A stretch of 64,000 nucleotides of DNA from CBDDBU01 sp965226045. GTDB lineage: Bacteria; Pseudomonadota; Alphaproteobacteria; VGEJ01. Below the pieces are notes generated by a model. It did not search any database. It worked only from the letters and a program-made list of their open reading frames with translations, and had not been told where the DNA came from. The first letter of the stretch is position 1; every line of letters starts with the position of its first letter. The stretch lies in assembly GCA_965226045.1 (NCBI GenBank), contig CBDDBU010000028.1:1-64000 (forward strand), given 5' to 3'. Made by a program: the position numbers and the translations under genes. Below are positions 42,654 through 52,517 of the stretch, in pieces.

Positions 42654-44123
42654 CAGCCCGTTGAAAAAGGCGTCATTGACCGGGTTTCACGCCACGGCGA
42701 AGCATATCGCGGCGAAGGCGGTTTCGCCATCCTCCGAGACGATGAGGACGATCTGAACGACCAGGACGGCTCCAGCGGGCGTAACAAGCACGAACAAGGC
42801 GCCAATTCCGCCCGCCACGGCCTCCTTCGGGGTGCCGGCGCCGATGAGTTGGCGCATCAGCAACGATAGGTTGTGGCCGGCGACGTGAAGCAGGTATCGC
42901 TTGTGCACGTTCTCGCGGCCCCGAAGCCAGGTCCGGCGCATACCGCCGCGATCGAGGTTGTGGGCAAAGGAGCGCTCGACGATCTCGGCGCGCAGCTTGA
43001 AGGCTTCCCTGGCCACCCCCGATAACAGCCGGGTCCGGTTGTTGGTGACCGCCCGGCGAGCCGCATCATCTCCGTGCCAGCGCGCAAAACCCTTCTGCTT
43101 GGGCTCGGAGATCCGGCTCTTCCAGGGGCCGTCGTCGAGCGCCTTCAAGACCAACCGTGAGTGGTAGCCCTTATCGGTCACACATTCGGCCGGATCTTCG
43201 GCCGTCGGCGCCACATCCACCGCCTCGAGGTTTGCCTCGGCCGCCGCCAGGGTCTTGGGAAGCGTTGTCGTATCGCCCTCGTCGGCCGGGTGCAGCTCCG
43301 CCGCCACCACCGCGCCGGTGTCCAGATCCACCGCGTGCTCGGGCTTGTAGGCCAGGTGCGTGGTGCCGTCCTTCATCTTGGCGATCTTGGCCTCGGGGTC
43401 GCTCCTGGAAACCCAGTCCTGGTTCGAGAGCTTCTTGCCCTTGCGCTTGCGGTCCAGACGCGCCAGGTCCTCAGCCGTGGGTGTCTCGATACCGCTCTCC
43501 TGGGCCAAGCGCTCCAGCATCCCCCGGTAACCCTCGCCCGTGTCCCTCCGCACGATGTTGCGCAGCGCCGCGTTGGCCTCCATGGTCGAGGCATCCACCC
43601 CGATGCGCTCGCCCTTCACCAGACCCGCCTCGGCGATCAGCGCCAGGACCCAGTCAAACACCGCCGTGTGGACTTCATGGGGCAGGCGCGCGCGGGTCCG
43701 TGACAGCCAGGAATGGTCCGGCACCCGTTCCCGCATCTCCAACAGCAGGAACTCCCGTAGCGACAGGGAATCCGAGCAGCGCCACTCCAGCCCACGCTCA
43801 GAGTCGATACCCTCGAAGTAGCCCACCAGGTGCATACGGAAGTAGCGCCCGGGTGGCACCGAAGGCGCCCCCATCCTGGCCGCGTAATAGGGCTGGCAGA
43901 CCGCCTCGGCGAAGCCGTCGAAGCCGCCCTCGATCAGTACCAACTGCAGGCGGTCGTAAAATACATGACCTGGCGAGCGCGGCATCTCCGACCAGCTCAC
44001 CATCAAGTCCCCCTGACGATCCTTCTGCTGTCCCATCGCCATCAGCGAACCCCCCTTCAGGCCAGGACACCAGAGAATCAGACCATGCCGACTTCGTCCA
44101 GGGAAGACTTCGTCAACGGGCTG
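42654..44123 (-). mobile_element. IS5/IS1182-type insertion sequence between motA and motB (TTAG target duplication)
   Basis: Inverted ends are CAGCCCGTTGAAAAAGG at 42654 and, reversed at 44123, CAGCCCGTTGACGAAG. The 4-bp direct repeat TTAG is at 42650-42653 and 44124-44127. The right TTAG contains, reversed, the TAA stop of motA. Length 1,470 bp. It splits the motAB operon without altering either coding frame at the junction. Confidence 0.9.
42687..44042 (-). CDS. DDE transposase (DUF772 + DDE_Tnp_1, IS5/IS1182 group)
   Basis: A 451-residue transposase. The N-terminal half has the DUF772 layout (YFRMHLVGYFEGIDSERG, SLSLREFLLL). Catalytic residues are in IGVDASTMEANAA (Asp), VTDKGYHSRLVLK (Asp) and the Glu in AEIVERSFAHNLDRGG. 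Frame intact. It differs clearly from the transposase at 10949, although both elements use CTAG/TTAG targets. Confidence 0.88.
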   Translation of the reverse strand: MAMGQQKDRQGDLMVSWSEMPRSPGHVFYDRLQLVLIEGGFDGFAEAVCQPYYAARMGAPSVPPGRYFRMHLVGYFEGIDSERGLEWRCSDSLSLREFLLLEMRERVPDHSWLSRTRARLPHEVHTAVFDWVLALIAEAGLVKGERIGVDASTMEANAALRNIVRRDTGEGYRGMLERLAQESGIETPTAEDLARLDRKRKGKKLSNQDWVSRSDPEAKIAKMKDGTTHLAYKPEHAVDLDTGAVVAAELHPADEGDTTTLPKTLAAAEANLEAVDVAPTAEDPAECVTDKGYHSRLVLKALDDGPWKSRISEPKQKGFARWHGDDAARRAVTNNRTRLLSGVAREAFKLRAEIVERSFAHNLDRGGMRRTWLRGRENVHKRYLLHVAGHNLSLLMRQLIGAGTPKEAVAGGIGALFVLVTPAGAVLVVQIVLIVSEDGETAFAAICFAVA

Positions 44124-44980
44124 TTAGGCACCGTCCGAGCTGGCTATCGCCTCCTCGAGTTCGGCGAAACTCGGACGTTGATGGGAGAACAGTGTTTTCC
44201 GCGCGAACTCGATCGAGACGGCCGGGGCATAGCCCTGAAGATGGGCGAGCAGGCCGGCTTCGATGCATTGATAGTACTTGGAGTCCGCGTCGGCCCACAT
44301 CTCGAGGTTGCGGCTGCTGGGGCTCACGAATCCGTACGCCAACAAGATGCCGAGGAAGGTACCGACCAACGCGCCACCAATCAGCTTGCCGAGGATCTCG
44401 GGTGGGTCGGTGATGTGCCGCATCGTTACGACCACCCCAAGGACCGCCGCCACGATGCCGAATGCCGGCAGGCCATCACCAACATTCGTGACGGCTCCCG
44501 CCACCGCCGTCGCCTCGCCGTGGTGGGTCTCGATGTCCTCGTCGATCAACGCCTCTAATTCGTGGGGATTCTCGGTCCCCATGGTAATCAGTCGCAGGTA
44601 GTCGCACAGAAAATGAACGGCGTGCTTGTTCTTCATGAACTTGGGGTATTCTTGGAATAGGGGACTCTCTTCTGGCGTCTCGATGTGCGTTTCCAGCGCC
44701 AACATCCCCTTCGACTTGGCGAGCCGAAAGATCGCGAACAAGAGCGTCAGAAGTTCGACATAGGCCGCCTTGTTGTGGGGGGGGCTTTGAGAACTCGCCC
44801 GGGACTCTTGAACACCGCGACAATTAGAGTCTTCGGATTGGAGAGAAGAAAAGCGCCGAATGCGCCGCCGCAAATTATCAGCACCTCGAAGGGCTGCATC
44901 AGCACGGTGAGGTCGCCGTGGGGCATATAGCCGCCCAACACGGACCCGATCATCACCACTACGCCAATTATCGCCCACAT
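44124..44980 (-). pseudogene. motA: Flagellar motor stator protein MotA, frameshifted at a poly-C tract
   Basis: The proton-channel stator partner of MotB. The first frame reads MWAIIGVVVMIGSVLGGYMP through NPKTLIVAVFKSPGRVLKAP. The second reads HNKAAYVELLTLLFAIFRLA through the last two membrane spans (GDGLPAFGIVAAVLGVVVTM) to the stop. They meet at a C8 run (44777-44784, G8 on the plus strand), where nine or six Cs would be needed to join them. Either replication slippage has switched the gene off or the tract was miscounted. The stop codon TAA forms part of the TTAG target of the adjacent IS. Confidence 0.87.
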
Positions 44981-45098
44981 GCTTCGCCAACCCGTCTCAC
45001 AGTGAAGAAACAGCCGCCGATGCTTCTGCATGGGCGGTAAATTCGTAACCGGCCGTTAGGCCATGATCACCCCGTCACGCCACGGCCCGCGCGCAAGA

Positions 45099-47492
45099 TC
45101 AGTCGGCGTCGCCCACGGGCGTCAGGGTCAACGTACCGATGGCTCGGCGCGCGATCGAGGCTTCTGACGTTACCATGGGCACATATCCGACCTCGCGCCA
45201 GCGTTCGGCGAAGCTGTCGTACAGACTCGAAAGCACATTCCCCGATTGTCCCGTCGAATGAATGAACAACGACCGCTCGAGATCGTCCAGGTCATATATG
45301 GCTCGCAGGCTCGGCCCCTGGACAGCGGCGAATGGCGCGTCCTCGTCGCCGATACTATGGCCACCACGGTTAACCGTGTACTGACCACCCGGCGCCGGTC
45401 CCGTGATATCAAAGATATCTTGCAGGACCGGGACGCGACCGAAGGGATTGTGAGCGCTTCGCGCGGCATGCGCCTCGCCCCAACGCCATCGCGTCATCGA
45501 TGAGCCATACCGGGCCGTCAAGTCGGCGATCGCGAGTTCCAGCGCGCGCGCCTTGATCTGATCGCAGCTCTCGACGATCTCGGTCCGCACGTCGTCACAC
45601 CAATGACCATGCAGCGTCAATACGTTATGCAGGAACGGCCCTTTGAGACCCCAATAGTCAGAGAACAGGCCTCGCAAGTCGTCGGCATAGACAAGTCGAG
45701 TCAGTTCCCTCATCCACGCCACGAATATCAGCGGTTCCGCCAAACCCACCGCCATGTCGCCGTCCCATCCGATCAGGAGTTCCAGCGCCTGCGCCGTCTC
45801 CTCGCCGGTGGGCGCGGTGTCGGCGAGGAGCGGCAGCAGGTCCCTCGCCATCAGCGAAAAGCTGTCGGCCTGGAGGCGTCGAAAACTGTCGACGGAGTGT
45901 TTGTCGCGCCCGTCCAGCAACTCAGCGATGCGCCGCGCCCGATAGGGGGGCTCCCAGTCGTAGGTGAAAAAGTGTGGGTAGTCGGGCGCGACGATCTTCT
46001 CGTTGGCGGTGTAGATCTTGCCGGCCTCGGGGTTGTAGCGCCGTGGCAACTCGTCGAACGGGATGAAGCCGCCCCAATCGTAGATGGCCTCCCAGCCAGG
46101 TACCGGCATCAGCCCCGAGACGGCATTGTCAGGATGCCGGATCGGCACGCGGCCCGGAGCGATCATACCGATGTTGCCGGCGACATCGGCGTAAACAATG
46201 TTCTGCTGCGGCGCGTGGTAGTCGCGAAGCCCCTCCAGGAACTCCGTCCAGTTACCAGCGGACGCGATGCTGACGCCGGCCTGGAAGGTAAGGTCATCGT
46301 CACGTAGCGCCGTCCACGAGAGCGCTAGCACGTGGCCCTTCGGCGCCGCTTCCTTCGCCTTAGCGAACACGTCCGACATCACCGGGCCATGCCGTGTGCC
46401 GCGAACCGTGATGCTGACGTCCTCGCCACCGCTGACGCCAATCACCTCCTCGCGCACGGTGAAGCGCTCGCGGCCGAGCGGGGTTTCGTACTCATCGGGT
46501 GATCCGGGCACTAGCCGTTCGATGAACAAATCCTGGACGTCGGGATTGGTGTTCGTGAAACCCCATGCGATGCGGCCGTTGTGACCGAGAACCACGGTCG
46601 GAACCCCCGGCAGGGTCGCCCCGATGATATTCAGTCCAGGCGCTTTCAGATGCGCGAAATACCAAATCGACGGCGCCGTCAAACCGAGGTGTGGATCGTT
46701 GGCGAGCAGGGGTTTGCCCGTGGCCGTATGCCTGCCCGCCACCACCCAATTGTTCGAGCCATTGCCTTGGGCGCTGAAGTTGCTCGCTAGCGCACCCAGG
46801 GGCGCCAGCGGCAGGTCCCCGTACAGGGCGGCGAAGTTCGGTATCACCACCGGCCCATCGCCCGGAAAGGCTGGCAAGAACTCAACAATCCGCTCTGGCG
46901 GCAGGATCTGAGCCATGCGCGCGCGCTGGAGCTCGCGCGACATGTTTCCGCCGAGGTTAAAGGCCATCATCTTGAGCCAGACCAACGAATCGGCCGGCCG
47001 CCACGGCTCGGGCGTGTGGCTCAAGACAATGAACTCAGGCGGCCACGGACCCTCGTGCGCGGCCAAGAATGCGTTTACGCCGGCGCTGTACGCATCCAAT
47101 GTCGCGCGCGCCTCGACGCCAAGGTTGGGGTAGGTTCGTTCGGCGTGGCCGTAGACGCCCAGAGTGCGCAGGAACTTGTCAAAATCGATCGCGTCGGCGC
47201 CGAGGACCTCCGAGAGACGCCCGGCACCGATGCGACGGCTCGCCTCCATCTGCCACAGCCGATCCTGCGCGTGGGCATAGCCAAGCCCGAAGTACGCGTC
47301 GGCCGCCGAGTCGGCCATGATGTGGGGGATGCCCTCGCGGTCCCGTGTGATCTTCACGGGACGTTCCAAGCCCGCGACGGCTACCGTCCCATCCAGCTCG
47401 GGCAGCGATTGCCGGACGTAGACGTACCCGCCGGCGGCCACGATGACAGCGACGACAACGACGATTAGCACGATTCGGGCTATCATTCGCAT
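45099..47492 (-). CDS. Penicillin acylase family protein (Ntn hydrolase)
   Basis: A large periplasmic amidase of about 797 residues that matures by autocatalytic cleavage into two chains. An N-terminal membrane anchor or signal (MIARIVLIVVVVAVIVAAGG) is followed by an alpha chain with AYFGLGYAHAQDRLWQMEA. The nucleophile Ser opens the beta chain at GNGSNNWVVAGRHTATGKPL. The C-terminal part has QYTVNRGGHS and ATGQSGN-like sequence. Substrates in this family range from beta-lactams to acyl-homoserine lactones, so quorum-signal cleavage is possible but not shown. ATG 47492 is chosen over 47522. Confidence 0.9.
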   Translation of the reverse strand: MRMIARIVLIVVVVAVIVAAGGYVYVRQSLPELDGTVAVAGLERPVKITRDREGIPHIMADSAADAYFGLGYAHAQDRLWQMEASRRIGAGRLSEVLGADAIDFDKFLRTLGVYGHAERTYPNLGVEARATLDAYSAGVNAFLAAHEGPWPPEFIVLSHTPEPWRPADSLVWLKMMAFNLGGNMSRELQRARMAQILPPERIVEFLPAFPGDGPVVIPNFAALYGDLPLAPLGALASNFSAQGNGSNNWVVAGRHTATGKPLLANDPHLGLTAPSIWYFAHLKAPGLNIIGATLPGVPTVVLGHNGRIAWGFTNTNPDVQDLFIERLVPGSPDEYETPLGRERFTVREEVIGVSGGEDVSITVRGTRHGPVMSDVFAKAKEAAPKGHVLALSWTALRDDDLTFQAGVSIASAGNWTEFLEGLRDYHAPQQNIVYADVAGNIGMIAPGRVPIRHPDNAVSGLMPVPGWEAIYDWGGFIPFDELPRRYNPEAGKIYTANEKIVAPDYPHFFTYDWEPPYRARRIAELLDGRDKHSVDSFRRLQADSFSLMARDLLPLLADTAPTGEETAQALELLIGWDGDMAVGLAEPLIFVAWMRELTRLVYADDLRGLFSDYWGLKGPFLHNVLTLHGHWCDDVRTEIVESCDQIKARALELAIADLTARYGSSMTRWRWGEAHAARSAHNPFGRVPVLQDIFDITGPAPGGQYTVNRGGHSIGDEDAPFAAVQGPSLRAIYDLDDLERSLFIHSTGQSGNVLSSLYDSFAERWREVGYVPMVTSEASIARRAIGTLTLTPVGDAD

Positions 47493-47531
47493 GGGGATGT
47501 AAGCCCTCCAGAACCCTCGCACGTTAGCAAA

Positions 47532-48725
47532 TCAACTGGCGCCTTGAAACGTCGGCCCCAAGTGACGGAGCTCCTCGACAATCGATTCGCGGTCGGCGTC
47601 GAGGTCCGGCGCCGCGCCCCGTGACGTGGGATCGATGAGGCCGGGCACCTTGAGCGGATTTCCGGCGACCTTCAGTGCCGCCGCACGAGGATCATCGATA
47701 TCGACTAGCATGTTCCGGGCGGCCACATGGGGATCGTCCACAAGATCGGCCATGTTGTTGATCGGCCCGCAGGGGATGCCCGCGGCCAACAGCAGCGCGA
47801 GCCATTCGTCGGATGTCCTCTTTCGCGTCTCGGCCTCGATCGCTTCAGTGAGTGCCTCGACGTGGTGGGTCCGTGAATCGTTGTCCGCGAAACGTGGGTC
47901 CTTGGCGAGATCGGTGCGCTCAAGACAGGTCGCGAATTTGCCGAACATGAGGTCGTTTCCACAGGCGACGACGACGTGACCGTCACGGGTGGGAAAAGAA
48001 GCGAACGGGGTGATCGACGGATGTCGCGCGCCGATCGGGCCAGGCGCCTCGCCAGTGGCGCAAAAGCGGGCGATGGCATTTTCGAGTATCGCGACCTGGC
48101 AATCCAACATCCCGAGGTCGATCATGCGCCCGGCGCCTGTCCTGTGGCGATCGTGAAGGGCTGCGGTGATGCCGACCACGCCATAAAGCCCCGCTGTAAT
48201 GTCGCCGATCGACGATCCGACCCGGGTCGGAGCGCCGCCCGGATGTCCGGTCAGGCTCATGATGCCGCCCATGGCCTGAACCACCATGTCGTAGGCGGGC
48301 CGCTGGGCGTACGGGCCGGTGCGTCCAAAGCCCGAGAGGGCGAGATAGATCAGGCGCGGGAAGCTATCGCGAAGGCGATCCCAACCATATCCGAGGCGCT
48401 CGAGGACGCCGGGCCGGAAGTTCTCCACCAGCACGTCGGCGTGCTCAAGCAATCGCTCGAAGACTTGCTGATCGGCCTCGTTCTTGAGATCGAGAGCGAT
48501 GCTCTCCTTGCCGCGGTTCAGCGACATGAAATAGGCGGAGCGCTCCTCTATGAACGGCCCGAACGAGCGCGAGTCGTCACCGCCGGCCGGCGATTCGACC
48601 TTGATGACGCGGGCGCCCAGGTCCGCGAGCACCATGGTGCAATACGGACCGGCGAGCACGCGGGTAAGATCGATGACCGTGGTGCCGGTGAGGGGGCCGG
48701 CGACGGGGGATGGCCGCAATGTCAT
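47532..48725 (-). CDS. CaiB/BaiF-family (type III) CoA transferase
   Basis: Moves CoA between acyl groups, as in formyl-CoA or carnitine-CoA transferases. 397 residues with DLTRVLAGPYCTMVLADLGA at the N-terminus, KVESPAGGDDSR, NRGKESIALDLK and the catalytic-Asp region VGSSIGDITAGLYG. The donor and acceptor acids are unknown. A 17-bp tandem duplication covers the start, so a second ATG lies 17 bases upstream. A glutaryl-CoA dehydrogenase homologue is 7 kb away, but linkage is only suggestive. Confidence 0.9.
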   Translation of the reverse strand: MTLRPSPVAGPLTGTTVIDLTRVLAGPYCTMVLADLGARVIKVESPAGGDDSRSFGPFIEERSAYFMSLNRGKESIALDLKNEADQQVFERLLEHADVLVENFRPGVLERLGYGWDRLRDSFPRLIYLALSGFGRTGPYAQRPAYDMVVQAMGGIMSLTGHPGGAPTRVGSSIGDITAGLYGVVGITAALHDRHRTGAGRMIDLGMLDCQVAILENAIARFCATGEAPGPIGARHPSITPFASFPTRDGHVVVACGNDLMFGKFATCLERTDLAKDPRFADNDSRTHHVEALTEAIEAETRKRTSDEWLALLLAAGIPCGPINNMADLVDDPHVAARNMLVDIDDPRAAALKVAGNPLKVPGLIDPTSRGAAPDLDADRESIVEELRHLGPTFQGAS

Positions 48726-48754
48726 GGCGAGGTCGGGGTCATGGCGAGGTCGGC
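48721..48754. repeat. 17-bp tandem duplication over the CoA-transferase start codon
   Basis: GTCATGGCGAGGTCGGG (48721-48737) is repeated as GTCATGGCGAGGTCGGC (48738-48754). On the minus strand this duplicates the start: an upstream ATG opens a six-codon frame (MTPTSP) whose TGA overlaps the real ATG at 48725. Confidence 0.85.
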
Positions 48755-49828
48755 TGTGGCAAGGTCATGGGACGATCGGCTTGGCCCGGGCTCGGGTTAC
48801 ATAGCGGAGGCGCCATGACGCTGCAACGGACGCACACGCTCCGGCGGCCGGGCACGGAACTGCCCCGCTACAGTTCCGTGCGCCAAATGCTTGGCGAGCT
48901 GCGCCCAAGCTACCCGGTGTATTGTCTATGGCCGTCTCCCCTTGGTCAGCGCCGCACGATGGTTCATCACGCATTTTCCCGGCGAGGTTCGGTACGCCGT
49001 CAAATGCAGCCCGCATCCGTTCGTCCTCGATACGCTTCATGCGGTCGGCATTCGCCAATTTGACACGGCATCGCTGCCCGAGATCGCTCTTATCAGCGAG
49101 CGGTACTCCGATGTCGTCAGCTATTTCCATCATCCGGTCAAGCCGCGCGCGGCGATCCACAGCGCCCGCCACGTATACGGTATTCGCCACTTCACCGTCG
49201 ATTCCGAGGCCTAACTCGACACGATCACGGCCGAGACCGGCGGCGGCGATCTCGCGGTGCAGGTGAGAATAGCGACCCTGGTCACTCGCGCGGCCATCGA
49301 TCTCTCCCGCAAGTTCGGAGCGCCGCCGGAAAGGGCGCCAGAGCTTCTGCGTGCGGTCGCGGCGGCCGGATACGAGCCCGGCATTTCCTTTCACGTGGGT
49401 TCCCAGTGCCTCGAACGGGATGCGTTCCGCACGGCGCTCGCGTTGACGGCGGACGTCTTGGGCGCGGCCGGCGTCGAGATAGGAGCGCTGAATGTTGGCG
49501 GCGGGTTTTCGGCGGCTTACCCGGATCTGGAAGCCGCTGACCTCGACGCCTATACCCGCGCTATCGCGGCCGGGCTGGACGACCTTTGGCGGCCGGCGGG
49601 CTGCGCTGTTCTCTGTGAGCCGGCGTGTCAATCGGCGTTGAACATTGACCCCCTATCGGCGTGCAATGTTGACCCCTTTGGGGATGCACGGCGGAGGTCG
49701 TACAGGTAGTCCATAGGAGGGGCCCGCGCGCGGGCCGACGCGCCCACCACGCGGCTGGCGGCGGACCGCGTGTGGGAGGTTCCTGTGGGCCCACCTGGGC
49801 GACCGGGCCGCAGGTGGATCGGTTGCCT

Positions 49829-50557
49829 TTAGGACCGATTCTTGAAGCGCCAGGAGTCGTTTCCGGTCTCGATGATCTCGCAGTGGTGCGTCAGACGATC
49901 GAGGAGCGCGGTGGTCATCTTGGCGTCGCCGAAGACGGACGGCCATTCGCCGAAGGTCAGGTTGGTGGTGACGATGATCGAGGTGCGCTCGTAGAGCCGG
50001 CTGACGAGGTGGAACAGCAGCTGGCCTCCGGTTTGGGCGAAGGGCAGGTAGCCGAGCTCGTCGAGGATGACGAGGTCGCGCCGGGCCAGCTGATCGGCGA
50101 GCCGGCCCTGGCGGCCGGCGCGGGCTTCGGCCTCGAGCCGGTTGACCAGGTCGGCGACGTTGAAGAAGCGGCCCCGGGCGCCATCGCGGATGCAGGCCCG
50201 CGCGATGGCGACGGCGAGATGGCTCTTGCCGGTGCCGGTGCCGCCGATCAGCACGGCGTTGCGCTGGTTGGCCAGGAAGCCGCCGACCGCCAACTCGCGG
50301 ACCAGCGGCTCGTTGACCGGGGTGTCGGTGAAGTCGAAGTCGGCCAGCTCCTTGGCCAGCGGCAGCTTGGCGCCACTCATCTGGTACTTGATGGATCGCG
50401 CCTGCTTGTCGGCGATCTCGGCCTTCAACAGCTCGCCGATGATTCGCTGCATCGGATGCTGGCGCTTGAGGCCGTCGGCGAGCACCTCGTCGAACGCGTC
50501 GCGCATGCCGGCGAGCTTGAGTGCGGCCATCATCTCCAGGACCTCATGGCGCTCCAT
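49829..50557 (-). CDS. istB: IS21 transposition helper ATPase IstB
   Basis: A 242-residue AAA+ ATPase that helps IstA choose targets. Walker A is GGTGTGKSHLA, Walker B is DLVILDELGY, and sensor sequence VTTNLTFGEW follows. Frame intact. Its ATG overlaps the end of istA by 14 bases, which fits translational coupling. Confidence 0.95.
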   Translation of the reverse strand: MERHEVLEMMAALKLAGMRDAFDEVLADGLKRQHPMQRIIGELLKAEIADKQARSIKYQMSGAKLPLAKELADFDFTDTPVNEPLVRELAVGGFLANQRNAVLIGGTGTGKSHLAVAIARACIRDGARGRFFNVADLVNRLEAEARAGRQGRLADQLARRDLVILDELGYLPFAQTGGQLLFHLVSRLYERTSIIVTTNLTFGEWPSVFGDAKMTTALLDRLTHHCEIIETGNDSWRFKNRS

Positions 50558-52055
50558 GGCCGACCCCCCTCAAGCGGTCGTAGCGGGTGCAATCGGCCAC
50601 CGGCTCAAAGCGAAGACGCAGGTTCGCGGGCGTCGGGATCGGCGCCGTCTCGGACGGCTGGCGCCGACGATTGAGGATGTTGAGCACGACGTCGGCGCTG
50701 CACACGCCGCCAGCGAGCGCCTCGGCACAGGCGGCCTCCACCGCCGCCAGCCCATCCGCCAGCACGGCGGTGAGGATCTCGACCATCTGCCTGTCGCCGT
50801 CGTCGTGGCCGGCGAGCCGGACGCGCACGCGACCCAGGGCGCCGGGCAGCGCCCAGTCCTTGAACGGCGCGCCGTTACGAAGCGCACCGGGCTTCCTCGC
50901 CAGCACGGGCACCTAGTGCCACGGGTCATAGACGGTCTGGTCGCGGCCGAAGCGCCGGGCATGCTCGGCGACGATCTCGCCGTCCTGGCGGATGACGATG
51001 CGATCGGCGTAGGCATGGACCTCGACCGGACGGCCGACGGCGCGCGCCGCCACGCTGTACTTGTTGCTGTCGAAGCGCACCAGGCAGGTCTTCGACACCG
51101 ACGCCGGGACCGCGTGGAAGCCGTCGAACGGCCCGCGATAGCCGACCAGGGACGGACGCTCGTCCTCGAACACCTGCCAGACAGTCCTGTCCTTGAACAC
51201 CGGGTGGGGATGACCCCGGGCGTAGGCGACGCACTGGTCCAAGAGCCAGGCGTTGAGCTCGTCGTAGGTCTTGAAGCGCAGCCGCGGGGTGAAGAACCGA
51301 CCGCGGATGATCCCGACCTGGTTCTCGACCTGCCCCTTCTCCCATCCCGCTCCCGGCGTGCATGCTGTCGGTTCGACCAGGTAGTGGCCACACATCTGCA
51401 CGAAGCGCCGGTTGAACGCGCGCTCCTTGCCGATGAGGACGGTCTGCACCGCCGTCTTCATGTTGTCGTAGATGCCTCGCCGGCAGGCACCCTGGAACAG
51501 CCGGAATGCCCGGTCGTGGGCGTCGAACACCATCTCCTGGCTCTCGCGCGGATAAGCGCGGACGAAGAACATTCGGCTGTGGCACAGCCGGACGTGCGCG
51601 ACCTTGACCTTGGTCGTCACCCCCGCCAGCACCACGTACTCGTGGCTCCAGTCGAACTGATAGGCCTCGCCCGGCGAGAACACCAACGGCACATAGGTCT
51701 GCGCCGTCGATGCCGAACGGCGCCACCGCCACGCCTTGGCGTAGCGCCGCACCGCGTCGTAGCCGCCGCCATAGCCCAGACCCTCGAGGGCTTCGGAGAT
51801 CCGTAGCAGCGTCAGCCGCTCCCGCTTCGACTTGGTCTCGTTGGCCTCCAGCATCCGCTCCAGCTCGGCCGTCCACGGCCCCAGCTTCGGCATCGGCTGG
51901 ACCCGCCGGTCGTAGGTGAACGCCGTCGCCTGCGAACGGATCACCTTGCGCACCGTGTTGCGCGAGACCTTCACGTCCCGCACGATCTCCTTGATCGGCT
52001 TCCCCTTGACGAAATACTCCCGCCGGATCCGCGCTATCGTCTCCACGACCAACAT
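50544..52055 (-). pseudogene. istA: IS21 transposase IstA, interrupted by an in-frame amber codon
   Basis: The DDE transposase of the IS21 element. The N-terminal helix-turn-helix is KEIVRDVKVSRNTVRKVI. Catalytic residues are in QFDWSHEYVVLAG (Asp), GIYDNMKTAV (Asp) and GWEKGQVENQVG (Glu). After residue 380 (VYDPWH) a TAG at 50913-50915 interrupts the frame, which continues with VPVLARKPGALRNGAPFKDW for 122 codons up to the overlap with istB. The TAG probably replaces a Tyr codon (TAC). All three catalytic residues precede the break, so the truncated protein might keep some activity, but the C-terminal region is normally required. Confidence 0.88.
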
Positions 52056-52517
52056 CCCCCACCACCTCGTCCGCCCAAAAACGAGGTGACTTGGACTAGC
52101 CAGGCTCAGGGGGGCAAATTTGGACGCCGATCACCCCTCAACAGGGGTCAACTTTGCACGCCGTTCCACAACCAGGGCGTGCAATGGTGGCTGAGGCGGG
52201 CTCGCTGGTGGCCCAGGTCCCTTGGCGCAAGGACCGCGCCCTCTATCTCAACGACGGCATATTCGGCTGCCTCTCAGATCTCCGCGCGGACATCAAGGTA
52301 GGAGTGATGTGCCATCGCCTGGACGGCGATATGAGCGACACGTCGGCGTCCTTTACGCTGTTTGGCCCGACTTGCGATTCGGCCGACGTGCTGGCGCACA
52401 CCTGGGAGCTGCCCGTCGATACCTCGGAAGGCGATTGGGTCGAGTTCAAGCAAATGGGCGGGTACTAGAACTCGCTGGCCACTCATTTCAATGGGTTCTC
52501 GCAGGACACCTTCGTGA

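Larger units (their letters stand above)
49626..52170 (-). mobile_element. IS21-family insertion sequence (2,545 bp)
   Basis: The ends start TGT and finish ACA. Left TGTCAATCGGCGTTGAACAT and right (reversed) TGTGGAACGGCGTGCAAAGT both run on to TTGACCCC. Each end has a second, internal copy of this repeat (left around 49655-49676, right around 52115-52135), as is usual for IS21 transposase binding sites. Genes istA and istB overlap. No exact target duplication is seen: AGCCGGCG against AACCAGGG is only a weak match, so the copy may be older than the IS256-type ones. Confidence 0.9.

Noticed and set aside
49618..52178. An 8-bp target duplication for the IS21 element
   Set aside because: The candidate repeats AGCCGGCG and AACCAGGG match at only five of eight positions, so I do not claim it.
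5183..52468. Amber (TAG) codons inside several conserved frames: 2OG gene, istA, decarboxylase
   Set aside because: TAG is used as a normal stop by ridA, smpB and the IS transposase at 16938, and the affected genes carry other lesions (frameshifts, TAA, IS), so recoding of TAG is not supported.
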